From Pseudoalteromonas sp. G4 (GTDB lineage: Bacteria; Pseudomonadota; Gammaproteobacteria; Enterobacterales; Alteromonadaceae): DNA of 64,000 nucleotides. Of this stretch, positions 27,721 to 38,125 are shown in pieces. Positions within the stretch are counted from its first letter, which is position 1. Each line of letters opens with the position of its first letter. The notes beneath the pieces were generated by a model. It was not told where the DNA came from. It worked only from the letters and a program-made list of their open reading frames with translations, and did not search any database. A program made the position numbers and the translations under genes. The stretch covers positions 62,001-126,000 of the forward strand of contig NZ_JAPEHW010000004.1 in assembly GCF_028875915.1 (NCBI RefSeq), given 5' to 3'.

Positions 27721-30700
27721 ATGAATTCGTTACCAATATCTTTACGCCAACGCTATGAAAACTTTAATTTATCAAAAAAACTAACATTGTCATTTTTGAT
27801 TGCAGCAGTTATACCACTGCTACTTGTGTTTGTTTTGGCGTATTACAATTCTGCTAATGCAATAAAAGAACAAGTATATAACCAGCTTTCTGCAATTAGC
27901 AGTATTAAGCAAAGTGCGCTAGAGCGTTATTTCAAACAAGTTGAATTTAAATTAATCACCACCGCTTTAAATCCGACAACACAAAACGCTGCTTCCGATT
28001 TTATTGAAAGTTATGAACAAGTGAGTACAGCAAATTATTCTCGCGCTGAAGTAGAACAATACTACCAAAATACATTTTTTAGTGAATTTAAGAAAAGTAA
28101 TAACTCTGCCAAAAATTTAGAAATTAATTTAACAAGATTAGATAGTAAAGCAATTGCGCTACAAACCCGTTTTATTACGCAAAATACACATCCAATAGGC
28201 AGTAAACAATTACTTAAACAAAGTGCTGCTAATGATGATTATGATAAAACCCATAATCTCTATCATGATTATTTTACAAAACTTATCGAGTACTACGAAT
28301 TTTATGACTTATTTATTGTTGATAATAATTCTGGCGATATTGTTTATTCTGTTTACAAAGAACTCGATTTTGCAACTTCGTTATTAAGCGGACCTTATAA
28401 AGATAGTAATCTAGCAACAGTGTTTAAAAAAGCACGAACACTTTCAAAAGCGCAAAGCGTTGCCTTCAGTGACTATCAAACTTATTACCCCTCGTATAAT
28501 GCACCTGCGAGTTTTATCGCAACGCCAATTAATTCAGAAGCAACATTAATTTTTCAACTGTCAATTGACGCATTAAATACCATTATGAGTGAACGTGATG
28601 GACTTGGTGAAAGTGGTGAAACTTATTTAGTAGGCCCTGACAAATTAATGCGTTCTGATTCGTATCTAGATCCGGTTCATCATTCTGTTATTAATTCATT
28701 TAAGTTTCCTGAAAAAGGCGCAGTCGATACCTTTTCTATTCAGCAAGCGCTACAAGGCAATAGCGGACAGAAAATTATCGATGACTATAATGGCAACCCC
28801 GTTTTATCTTCATACCACCCACTTAACATTCTTGATACCAATTGGGCACTCATTGCTGAAATTGACGAAAGCGAAGCTTTTGCTGCCGTTGATAGATTAG
28901 CCCTGTTATTGACACTAGTATTAATAATCGTGATTGCTGTTATTGCGTTTGTAGCGCCTAAGTTTGCTAACTTCCTATCATCACCAATTAAACACCTCTC
29001 AGAGTTAATGAAAAGTGTTGAAAAAACAGGTGATTTTTCAAAACGCACAGCTAATATCAACAGGGATGAAATTGGTGAAACTGCACTTGCCTTTAATAAC
29101 TTACTAGCAAGTTTACAAACTTCAATTACAGAAACAAATGAAGTCATGCAACAACTCTCTGAGGGTAATTTTAACGCACGCATTACAATTGAGTGTAAAG
29201 GTGAGCTTGATTCGCTAAAACGTGCAACAAATGATAGTGCAGAAGCTTTAAACAGCGCCATGCGTGAATTAAACGCCGTTGTAAATGCAATGTCGCAAGG
29301 ACATTTTGATAAACAAATTTCATTAGCCATGTCAGGTGACCTAAACACGCTTAAAGACAATATAAATTCAACATTAAGTAATTTAGATTTAGCGGTTAAC
29401 GATATTGTCTGTGTTATGAAGTCTATGGCTCAAGGTGACTTTAAACAGCAAGTCAATATTAAGTGTCATGGTAAGTTAGATGAACTTAAACAAGGAATTA
29501 ATCAATCCGTTATTAGTATCAATAATGCTTTATCAACAATAGATACGGCAATGGCTGAATTAAGTGACGGTAATTTAGAAGCACAAATAAACGTGCCTCT
29601 AAATGGTCAACTAAATGAACTCAAACAGAAAATAAACCGAACCATTTTAAATATTTCTACAGTAATAAATGAAATTTCCTTTGTAATGGCAAATGTCAGC
29701 GAAGGCAATTTTAATTCTCAAGTTGAAAGTGAAATGTCAGGGCAATTTTCACGTTTAAAAGACGATGTAAATATGAGCATTAAGTCTGTTAATCACGCTG
29801 TTAATGATATAAGCGAAGTAATGAATGGCATCAGCCAGGGTAACTACAAGAAACAAATAACTTCAGAAATGAAAGGTCAGTTACATCACCTTAAATGTAA
29901 TATAAATGAATCAGTTGAAAGTATTAAAGAAGTCATTACTTCATTAAGTTTTGTTGCAGAGGCAATGAGCAATGGCGATTTTAGTAAGTTTATTGAACTC
30001 GACTTTAAAGGTGATTTAGCTCAATTAAAAAATGATATAAATGAGGCGGTTTCTTCTACATCTGCAGCAATAGAAGAAGTATCACAAAGCCTTTCAGCTC
30101 TTTCCAAGGGGGATCTAACTAAACAAATGCGCGGCAATTACAACGGCATTTTTAATCAGTTGCAGCATAATATAAATCAAACAACGAAACAGTTAATTGA
30201 AGTAATCAGTAATATTCAATCCTCAGCAGAAGAAGTGAAACAGTGCGCTAAAGAAATTTCTGTCAGTAATACTGAAATTAGTGAGCGTACTGAAGAGCAA
30301 GCAGCAAGCTTAGAGCAAGCGAGCGCGAGTACTAAAACCATGCTAGAAGAAGTTTTTGGCGTTGTTCAGCAGTCCAAAAATGCTGTTGAACAAAGTAATT
30401 GTGCAACTCAAACAGCGCAACAAGGTAAGGAATTATCTATACAAACACAACGCTCAATTGAAGATGTCGAGCAATCAAGTAAGAGCATTAATGAAATCGT
30501 TGAAGTGATAGATGGGCTTGCATTTCAAACTAACTTGCTTGCACTTAATGCTGCTGTTGAAGCTGCCCGGGCTGGCGAAAATGGTAGAGGGTTTGCCGTT
30601 GTAGCAAATGAAGTTCGTGAACTTGCAAGTAGAAGCGCAAAATCCGCAAAACAAATTCGCGATATTATTACAGACAGTAATGATAAAGTGCATTTAGGCA

Positions 30701-31020
30701 GTCAATTTGCTATTTCATCTGGAGATAAATTAAATCATATTGTTAATAGAGTTGAAGAAGTGAACCAAAGCATTGAGTTAATAAGTGAAAGTTCTAGCAA
30801 TCAAAGTAACAGCTTAAAAGAAGTCGATGTGGTGGTTCAGCGTTTAGCCACAATTGTCCAGCAAAATTCTGCAATTACGGAAGAAACTATGGCTGCCGCT
30901 AATTTAATGGCGGAACGAGCCGCCAATATGAATAGCTTATTAGCTTACTTTAAAACTGAAGACGTACACACGCCAGAACCTTTAGCGGGTGAACTAATAT
31001 TAGAAAGTAAATATGCTTAG
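27721..31020 (+). CDS. Methyl-accepting chemotaxis protein with a long HAMP-repeat array
   Basis: The start is the ATG at 27721 with AAGGA 6 bases before it, giving 1099 residues. TM1 is about 19-38, a large periplasmic sensor (probably Cache type) runs to about 390, TM2 is about 393-415, and a canonical HAMP follows. Eight divergent HAMP-like repeats of about 46 residues then fill about 470-830, each with the core (M/L)S-x-G-(D/N)F and a G-x-L-x-x-LK-x-x-IN motif. The signalling domain has the tip [25 protein letters not shown] near 927-951. It reports to CheA through CheW. The array is much longer than in ordinary receptors (one HAMP). The ligand is unknown. Confidence 0.92.
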   Translation: MNSLPISLRQRYENFNLSKKLTLSFLIAAVIPLLLVFVLAYYNSANAIKEQVYNQLSAISSIKQSALERYFKQVEFKLITTALNPTTQNAASDFIESYEQVSTANYSRAEVEQYYQNTFFSEFKKSNNSAKNLEINLTRLDSKAIALQTRFITQNTHPIGSKQLLKQSAANDDYDKTHNLYHDYFTKLIEYYEFYDLFIVDNNSGDIVYSVYKELDFATSLLSGPYKDSNLATVFKKARTLSKAQSVAFSDYQTYYPSYNAPASFIATPINSEATLIFQLSIDALNTIMSERDGLGESGETYLVGPDKLMRSDSYLDPVHHSVINSFKFPEKGAVDTFSIQQALQGNSGQKIIDDYNGNPVLSSYHPLNILDTNWALIAEIDESEAFAAVDRLALLLTLVLIIVIAVIAFVAPKFANFLSSPIKHLSELMKSVEKTGDFSKRTANINRDEIGETALAFNNLLASLQTSITETNEVMQQLSEGNFNARITIECKGELDSLKRATNDSAEALNSAMRELNAVVNAMSQGHFDKQISLAMSGDLNTLKDNINSTLSNLDLAVNDIVCVMKSMAQGDFKQQVNIKCHGKLDELKQGINQSVISINNALSTIDTAMAELSDGNLEAQINVPLNGQLNELKQKINRTILNISTVINEISFVMANVSEGNFNSQVESEMSGQFSRLKDDVNMSIKSVNHAVNDISEVMNGISQGNYKKQITSEMKGQLHHLKCNINESVESIKEVITSLSFVAEAMSNGDFSKFIELDFKGDLAQLKNDINEAVSSTSAAIEEVSQSLSALSKGDLTKQMRGNYNGIFNQLQHNINQTTKQLIEVISNIQSSAEEVKQCAKEISVSNTEISERTEEQAASLEQASASTKTMLEEVFGVVQQSKNAVEQSNCATQTAQQGKELSIQTQRSIEDVEQSSKSINEIVEVIDGLAFQTNLLALNAAVEAARAGENGRGFAVVANEVRELASRSAKSAKQIRDIITDSNDKVHLGSQFAISSGDKLNHIVNRVEEVNQSIELISESSSNQSNSLKEVDVVVQRLATIVQQNSAITEETMAAANLMAERAANMNSLLAYFKTEDVHTPEPLAGELILESKYA

Positions 31021-31045
31021 CTTGTTAAGCTTTAGAAACAATGTG

Positions 31046-31474
31046 TTATCTCTTAAACTTTGTTTCTAGGATTACGGATGAGGTTGTTCTTTCCACCCCA
31101 TCCAAATTACCAATTAAATCAAGAGTATGACTTAATTGCTCTAATGAACTCTCTTCGACAATCGCGATTAAGTCATATTCCCCACTAATGGCATAAAGCT
31201 GCGTAATTGCCGTAAACCGCTTTAACTCAACGTTAGTTTGTGTTGTGAGTTTTTGCTTAACCTTAATTGATACATGGGCACTCACCCTATTTTGCAAATA
31301 TGTCTCACTAAGTTTGACACTGTAGCCTGTAATAACCCCTGTACTTTCGAGCCGAGCTAAACGATTTTGAATTGTAGAACGACTCAAAGAAAGCTTTCTC
31401 GCTAAGTCAGAGACACTTAATCGAGCATTTTCTTTTAGTGCACTAATTAAACTTTTATCTGTATCGCTTAACAT
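31046..31474 (-). CDS. Lrp/AsnC family transcriptional regulator
   Basis: The likely start is the ATG at 31474 (MLSDTDKSLISALKENARLSVSDLARKLSLS), which puts the helix-turn-helix at the usual position and gives 142 residues; the frame is open 24 codons upstream. The C-terminal RAM domain (about 70-140, VELKRFTAITQLYAISGEYDLIAIVE) binds amino acids. It is divergent from astC-astA, so it probably controls arginine catabolism, perhaps in response to arginine or ornithine, and itself. Confidence 0.9.
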   Translation of the reverse strand: MLSDTDKSLISALKENARLSVSDLARKLSLSRSTIQNRLARLESTGVITGYSVKLSETYLQNRVSAHVSIKVKQKLTTQTNVELKRFTAITQLYAISGEYDLIAIVEESSLEQLSHTLDLIGNLDGVERTTSSVILETKFKR

Positions 31475-31487
31475 TTTGCTATTCAAG

Positions 31488-31528
31488 TTGGTTATTTTGA
31501 TAAATATTAACGTCATTTTGGTTATTTT
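31488..31528. promoter_or_regulatory. Direct repeats upstream of the Lrp-type regulator and astC
   Basis: TTGGTTATTTT occurs at 31488-31498 and again at 31518-31528, exactly 30 bp apart (about three helical turns). That spacing suits the wrapped binding of Lrp/AsnC octamers. A run of three GAATAA half sites follows at 31547-31572, next to the astC start. Confidence 0.45.
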
Positions 31529-31576
31529 TAAACTACAAAGTGGCACGAATAAATCGAATAATGCATGAATAAGTAA

Positions 31577-32818
<1,242 letters not shown>

Positions 32819-32832
32819 GTACTTTACTGGTT

Positions 32833-33855
32833 ATGTTAGTATTAAGACCAATCAAAACAGATGACTTTGCTGCTTTAAAAGAAGTAGCGAAGGCATCTGG
32901 CCATGGCTTTACTTCATTGCCTGTTTGTGACGATTTACTAGAGCGTAAAATTGCACGTGCGGTCGACAGTTTTGTAAAGCAAGTAAATAAACCTCAAGAT
33001 GAAGGCTATTTATTTGTTTTAGAAGATACCCAGAATAGAGAAATAGTTGGTACAACAGCAATTGAAGCCGCTGTAGGCTTAGATGTCCCTCTTTACCATT
33101 ACCATATGGGTAAAACAGTTCACCATTCGAGTACGCTAGGGGTATATAACACCGTTGATATACTGAGCATGTGTAATGATTACACTGGCGCAACCGAGAT
33201 TTGTACTTTGTTTTTGAAAGAGTCTCATCGAAGTGGTTTAGCTGGCCGTTTTCTTTCTCGTATTCGTTTTTTATTTATGGCGCAACATCAAGAACGCTTT
33301 TCAAACCGAGTAATTGCAGAAATGCGCGGTGTGTCAGATAAAAATGGACATTCACCTTTTTGGCAATGGCTGCAAGAGCACTTCTTTACTATTGATTTTC
33401 CCACCGCAGATCATTTAATTGGTACAGGTAATAAAGTATTTATTTCTGAACTTATGCCTAAATACCCTATTTATGCCAATTTACTCAGTAAAGAAGCGCA
33501 AGCGGTGATTGGTAACGTTCATGAGAATACAAAACCTGCGCTAAGATTATTGCAAAAAGAAGGGTTTGAATTTCGCGGCTATGTTGATTTGTTTGATGCA
33601 GGTCCAACTGTTGAAGCGCAACTTGATAACATCAAAAGTGTTAAAGAAAGTAGATTATTAACAGTTGAAATTGGTGATCAACAAAGCGTTGATACTTTTG
33701 CCATTTCAAATCTTGAAGTAAATGAATTTAAAGCTGTATTCAGCTGTAATATTGCAATTAACGACAGCACAGATGTAGCCGTTATATCACAAGAAATTGC
33801 CGATACAATTGGTGTACAAGCTGGCGATTCAATCAGAGTTTTAAAATTAAGTTAG
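32833..33855 (+). CDS. astA: Arginine N-succinyltransferase
   Basis: The 340-residue GNAT-like enzyme starts MLVLRPIKTDDFAALKEVAKASGHGFTSLP, the AstA N-terminus, and has FLKESHRSGLAGRFLSRIRFLFMA and EMRGVSD in the catalytic part. It transfers succinate from succinyl-CoA to arginine, the first step of the AST pathway. It follows astC by 14 bases. The usual astD and astB genes are not next to it. Confidence 0.95.
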   Translation: MLVLRPIKTDDFAALKEVAKASGHGFTSLPVCDDLLERKIARAVDSFVKQVNKPQDEGYLFVLEDTQNREIVGTTAIEAAVGLDVPLYHYHMGKTVHHSSTLGVYNTVDILSMCNDYTGATEICTLFLKESHRSGLAGRFLSRIRFLFMAQHQERFSNRVIAEMRGVSDKNGHSPFWQWLQEHFFTIDFPTADHLIGTGNKVFISELMPKYPIYANLLSKEAQAVIGNVHENTKPALRLLQKEGFEFRGYVDLFDAGPTVEAQLDNIKSVKESRLLTVEIGDQQSVDTFAISNLEVNEFKAVFSCNIAINDSTDVAVISQEIADTIGVQAGDSIRVLKLS

Positions 33856-33929
33856 GTCGTGCTTAAACCTACTTTATTTAATTAATTAGATGGCTTGTGT
33901 AACTAGGCCATCACTTTAAAGGTAACATT

Positions 33930-34733
33930 ATGCACAACAATGTAGATACATTATTTGACCATTTATGGAATAGCTATTTAGAAGTAACACCTTCAGCAGT
34001 AAAGATCCATAAACTACTTGGCGACACACAACAAAGTGATGTTATTAATGACCATATTGCATTAAGAACATTCAATATCGAAAAAGTGGGTCTTGAAAAG
34101 TTAGCACAGCACTTTTTAGCTGTAGGTTATACAGAATGTGGTGAGTACCACTTCGAAGCTAAAAAATTGTATGCTAAGCACTTTGAGCACAGCGATCCGA
34201 CTAAGCCAAAAGTGTTTATTTCAGAACTACTAGTTGAAAAATTCTCGCCTGAGTTACAAAAAACAATTCACGCACTAGTAGAGCAAATTGATGAAGACGC
34301 AGTAACTGCTGATAATTTCTTATACTCAGGTGCGCACTGGCAAATTGATTCAGAAACATATCAACAACTACTGACTGAATCAGAATACGCTGCTTGGACT
34401 GCTGCTTGGGGTTATCGTGCAAATCACTTTACTGTGAGCATTAATCACCTTGCGAACTTCGAGACAATTGAAGCTGTAAACAATGCACTTAAAGATGCAG
34501 GTTTTGAACTTAATAGTTCGGGCGGTGAAATTAAAGGTTCTCCAGAAGTGTTATTAGAGCAGTCATCAACACTTGCAGACAAAGCAGATGTTGACTTTAG
34601 TGATGGCGTTAAAGCTATTCCAAGTTGTTTTTATGAATTTGCATTACGTTATGTAAAACCAGATGGTGAAATTTACACAGGTTTTGTTGCTGCATCAGCT
34701 GACAAAATTTTTGAAAGTACCAATGCCCGTTAA
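33930..34733 (+). CDS. DUF1338 protein, 2-oxoadipate dioxygenase/decarboxylase-like
   Basis: The 267-residue protein belongs to DUF1338, the family of HglS/YdcJ, Fe(II)-dependent enzymes that convert 2-oxoadipate to 2-hydroxyglutarate in lysine breakdown. Candidate metal and substrate residues are visible: DHIALRTF (His42, Arg46), RANHFTVSINHL and the Glu in FYEFALRYV. It is about 200 residues shorter than HglS. AAGG precedes the ATG. It lies 74 bases after astA, so an amino-acid catabolic role fits, but the substrate may differ from oxoadipate. Confidence 0.8.
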   Translation: MHNNVDTLFDHLWNSYLEVTPSAVKIHKLLGDTQQSDVINDHIALRTFNIEKVGLEKLAQHFLAVGYTECGEYHFEAKKLYAKHFEHSDPTKPKVFISELLVEKFSPELQKTIHALVEQIDEDAVTADNFLYSGAHWQIDSETYQQLLTESEYAAWTAAWGYRANHFTVSINHLANFETIEAVNNALKDAGFELNSSGGEIKGSPEVLLEQSSTLADKADVDFSDGVKAIPSCFYEFALRYVKPDGEIYTGFVAASADKIFESTNAR

Positions 34734-34758
34734 TTCATTTAACAACTCAAACTAAAAA

Positions 34759-34781
34759 AACGAGCTCTAAGCTCGTTTTTT
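34759..34781 (+). terminator. Terminator of the ast/DUF1338 unit
   Basis: Stem CGAGCT / AGCTCG (34761-34775), extended by A-T pairs, with a CTA loop and a run of six Ts. Confidence 0.85.
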
Positions 34782-34864
34782 ATTGCAACATTACTATACT
34801 TCATACAGCAACAATCGGTTTGTAGCCTTTTGTTTATATTAATTAAAAAAGATATCGCTACTGG

Positions 34865-35608
34865 ATGAGACGCTTAATATTATTGCTGTTTGTATTTTCC
34901 ACATTTGTAAATGCCAAAATTAGCAGAGTGGATATTTATACCTATCATTATATGCCTCCTTATATTATCAATTTAAAGGAGCGTTCAGGTTTATACTTTG
35001 ATTTTGTTGATTTACTCAATCAAATGAATTCAGGTTATACCTTTAATCTTATCTATATGCCTAGAAAACGGTTAGATTATCGCTTGGAGCAAAATAAACT
35101 CGACGGTATTGTGATTGGCGTTAACCCTAAATGGTTTAAAGATGCGAGCCAAACCCGTTTTTTATGGTCGCCATCTATAATGCAAGACAAAGATGTCTTT
35201 GTCAGTCTTAGGCAAAACCCTATTGAGGTTCATAAGTTTATAGATTTAAGAGGTAAACGCGTTGGGGGTATTCGAGGTTTTAGATATATTGGCATAGATG
35301 AGTTAGCAACACAGCAGATTATCGAACGAGTTGATACGCAAACAGAAAGCCAGCTTTTCGATATGTTAAAAAAAGAGCGAATTGATACTGCGATTTTAAG
35401 CATTTATACCTTTTATTATTTAAGCGAAAATAACTCAAGCGATTATTATATAGCTTCAAAGCAACACGATGCATTTTCACGCCATTTCTTAATTCCGAAA
35501 AGTGATAATAAAATGTTACATGTCACATTAAGTAACATATTAAACAGTGAAGAATTTACTAAACACTGGAATCAACGCTTAGTTAACTATAGTATGCCAA
35601 TTCATTAA
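34865..35608 (+). CDS. Periplasmic solute-binding protein (SBP family 3-like)
   Basis: The 247-residue protein has a signal peptide (about 1-17) and a two-lobed SBP_bac_3 fold: ISRVDIYTYHYMPPYII...GLYFDFVDLLNQMNSGYTFNLIYMP and later IDLRGKRVGGIRGFRYIG. No ABC permease or ATPase is nearby, so it may be an orphan binding or sensor-type protein, common in alteromonads. It is 19 bases upstream of a small membrane-protein gene. Confidence 0.8.
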   Translation: MRRLILLLFVFSTFVNAKISRVDIYTYHYMPPYIINLKERSGLYFDFVDLLNQMNSGYTFNLIYMPRKRLDYRLEQNKLDGIVIGVNPKWFKDASQTRFLWSPSIMQDKDVFVSLRQNPIEVHKFIDLRGKRVGGIRGFRYIGIDELATQQIIERVDTQTESQLFDMLKKERIDTAILSIYTFYYLSENNSSDYYIASKQHDAFSRHFLIPKSDNKMLHVTLSNILNSEEFTKHWNQRLVNYSMPIH

Positions 35609-35627
35609 AGCCCTTTTTAGTTTTTTC

Positions 35628-36026
35628 ATGTCAAAAGCCAGTTTGATTTTCATTTTACTTTTTGCAGCAAGTTGTTGTGGATTACTGCTTTTGGTTGATG
35701 CTGCATTTTTACAGCATTCACATGAAATGCTTTGGCATGTTCCCTACCGCTCGTTTGTTATCATGTTTTTATTAGTATGTATTGCTTCTATGGGAAAACT
35801 AATTGCAGGTAATTCTTTTTATGAGCAAAGCATTGCAAATATTGGTCTTTATGGCGCACTTACGTGGTTTCCCGTATCGCTCATTTTTTCGGGCAATGTT
35901 AGAAATATTTTCAGCGCGAGTAGCCTTGTAAGTTATGACACATGGTTACTCTTTAGTATGGTTCCGTTAATTTGCACGCTGCTTCTCACTATTGCAATCG
36001 CAATTAAATATTTTATTAAACGCTAA
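35628..36026 (+). CDS. Small integral membrane protein, unknown function
   Basis: The 132-residue protein has four hydrophobic helices (about 5-27, 43-61, 70-88, 105-128) and ends in a positively charged tail. I do not recognise a family. It follows the solute-binding gene closely and may be co-transcribed. Its stop overlaps the end of the convergent EEP-like gene by 4 bases. Confidence 0.65.
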   Translation: MSKASLIFILLFAASCCGLLLLVDAAFLQHSHEMLWHVPYRSFVIMFLLVCIASMGKLIAGNSFYEQSIANIGLYGALTWFPVSLIFSGNVRNIFSASSLVSYDTWLLFSMVPLICTLLLTIAIAIKYFIKR

Positions 36027-37006
36027 TTAGTGTTTTGCATCGTTAATTGGTAACTAACAAAATTGTTAAGCGAATTGGAAACTTGTGTACTTTCCAGATC
36101 ACTCAATTTAAACCGATAACTAAAAAAGCAGTGACTTGTATTTAAGGCTCCAAGATTTCCTAGTAGTTTCAAATTACTATTCATAAAGCTTGAACCATAC
36201 AGCCCTTGTGCAGAAGAGCATGTTCTCAGTGTATCTAACTTTGGAAAATGGCGAGACCAAATAGTGCTGTATAACTCTGAAATCACCAAAGAATAAGGCA
36301 ATACATTTTCTGTACGGCTTTCCATTGCCTCTAGCGTATTCAACATTAAGTTTCTGCGTTGCCAATTTAACTCAGAATTTGGTTTTGGTGGGTGCATCAC
36401 CGTTAACTTAACACTTTGATTTTTTATTAGTAAGATCATCTCTAAAATATCACCTCGTTCATCTAAAAACGTGTTTTTCCGTTTCGAAGATATTGCGAAC
36501 TTGGTGATCACCGCAATATTACTGGCTAAGCCTTCTTTTTGTCTTAGCCCGTAACTAAATCTGCCTTCACTTAGTGTTTTTAACTGAGATTTATGTAATT
36601 CATTTACATTAAATAAAACTATCACGTCTTTATTAAGCGATTGTAACTTTTCATAAATTGGGGCTATTTGATTATTTAAGTCGTCATCAAAGGTATATTG
36701 TACAACTGAAATTCGAGGCAGTTCAGTACGTGTTACTATTTGCTCTTTTTGTTCTGACAAAAAATCAATATTGATATAGCCATTAAAATTAGAAGTAATT
36801 ACAAGGGCATTAATAATAAGCAGTGTAAACATTAATGCCTTGTTCCAAAGACCTAGCAGAGTACTTAAAAGTACAGAAAACAGTGCGAACTGAACTTGAA
36901 AGTTAGTTAAAAGGTCAAGTGCATAAATTGTTTTAAAGAAATCTACGCGTGGCAGTAATTGGCCAAGAAACAATACAAAAATAATAAAGACAAAAAGCGT
37001 ACGCAC
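36023..37006 (-). CDS. Membrane-anchored EEP-like protein, catalytic residues lost
   Basis: The 327-residue protein opens with three hydrophobic helices (about 1-72) and continues with a domain laid out like the endonuclease/exonuclease/phosphatase (EEP) superfamily of membrane-bound YbhP-like proteins. Catalytic positions are changed: the first motif, normally ending in Glu, reads DVIVLFNVNE, the GDFN motif reads ISELYSTIW, and the final SDH reads TSHCFF. Only TVMHPP keeps its His. It starts with GTG. It is probably a non-catalytic relative. Confidence in the superfamily is moderate. Confidence 0.6.
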   Translation of the reverse strand: MRTLFVFIIFVLFLGQLLPRVDFFKTIYALDLLTNFQVQFALFSVLLSTLLGLWNKALMFTLLIINALVITSNFNGYINIDFLSEQKEQIVTRTELPRISVVQYTFDDDLNNQIAPIYEKLQSLNKDVIVLFNVNELHKSQLKTLSEGRFSYGLRQKEGLASNIAVITKFAISSKRKNTFLDERGDILEMILLIKNQSVKLTVMHPPKPNSELNWQRRNLMLNTLEAMESRTENVLPYSLVISELYSTIWSRHFPKLDTLRTCSSAQGLYGSSFMNSNLKLLGNLGALNTSHCFFSYRFKLSDLESTQVSNSLNNFVSYQLTMQNTN

Positions 37007-37104
37007 TGTAAATTCTCATTATTAAATAATGAAAAAGTTTAGTTCAGATATGGTTTAAATGCTTAATTTTTAAGATTGTTTATTTAATTTGGGTTTTGAG
37101 GTAG

Positions 37105-37127
37105 TAAGGTGAGCTTCGCTCACCTTA
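37105..37127 (-). terminator. Hairpin after rluF
   Basis: Nine-bp stem TAAGGTGAG / CTCACCTTA with a 5-base loop, 5 bases beyond the rluF stop. The U-tract on the minus strand is weak. Confidence 0.55.
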
Positions 37128-37132
37128 GTAAT

Positions 37133-38008
37133 TTAATTACGCTTTAAACTTAATGTGCCTGATAGTCGTTTAGTTTTAGGCTTATGCTTTGCTTTTTTAG
37201 AATCACTTTGTTTTGCAGTAAATGGTTTGTTTCTACTCGTTGAATGTTTTTTAGAGGGCTGCTGCGTTTTATTAACGTCTATTGAGCGCTCTTGCGTTTT
37301 ACTTGAATTTTCAATTGATGCGTTAATTTGCATCATTTCTTCTTCCGTCAAAAAACGCCAGTTCCCTACCGCTAAGTCATTTAGAGCGACGTTCATAATA
37401 CGCACGCGTTTTAATTTTGTGACTTCATAGCCTAAATATTCACACATACGCCTGATTTGTCGGTTTAAGCCCTGGGTTAAAATGATGTTAAAGCGTTTTT
37501 TACCAAGCTGTTTTACCTTACATGGTTTAGTAACTGTGTCGAGAATTGGAATACCTGAACTCATTTTTTTAACGAAGTTCTGATCAATGTCTTTATCTAC
37601 AGTAACAATGTATTCTTTTTCGTGATTGTTACCTGCACGTAGAATTTTATTAACGATATCGCCTTCATTAGTCAGGAAAATTAGTCCTTCTGACGGTCTA
37701 TCTAAACGTCCGATTGGGAAAATACGTTCCTTGTAATTAACAGCAGAAACAATATTGCTTTTAATTTTTTTCTCGGTAGTACATGTTACACCTACCGGTT
37801 TGTTATAAGCGATATAGACACGTTTTGGTTTCGCTTTAAGTGGTTTACCATTTACGATAATGTCGTCTGAATCGGATACTTTTAATCCCATTTCTGCAAC
37901 AGAACCATTTACCACAACCTTACCATCGGCAATTAAAGAGTCTGCTTCACGACGAGAGCATATACCGGTTTCACTGATGAATTTATTTAAACGCTTTAAT
38001 TCACTCAT
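37133..38008 (-). CDS. rluF: 23S rRNA pseudouridine synthase RluF
   Basis: The 291-residue protein has an N-terminal S4 RNA-binding domain (about 5-60, LNKFISETGICSRREADSLIADGKVVVNG) and a RsuA/RluB-type synthase domain with catalytic Asp103 in FPIGRLDRPSEGLIF. The C-terminal 60 residues are a Lys/Ser/Thr-rich basic tail. RluF makes pseudouridine 2604 in 23S rRNA and can also act on tRNA-Tyr. It is divergent from the DUF2431 gene. Confidence 0.92.
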   Translation of the reverse strand: MSELKRLNKFISETGICSRREADSLIADGKVVVNGSVAEMGLKVSDSDDIIVNGKPLKAKPKRVYIAYNKPVGVTCTTEKKIKSNIVSAVNYKERIFPIGRLDRPSEGLIFLTNEGDIVNKILRAGNNHEKEYIVTVDKDIDQNFVKKMSSGIPILDTVTKPCKVKQLGKKRFNIILTQGLNRQIRRMCEYLGYEVTKLKRVRIMNVALNDLAVGNWRFLTEEEMMQINASIENSSKTQERSIDVNKTQQPSKKHSTSRNKPFTAKQSDSKKAKHKPKTKRLSGTLSLKRN

Positions 38009-38125
38009 AACTTCTAGCTTTAAATCATTTGTGTATATTGTAAAACAGCCACTGTTAAAAGGCTTGTCTTTTATCGCATTGCGCTTACATGGTAAAATAT
38101 TTCTTTTGTAATTTTTAAGTTCAAT

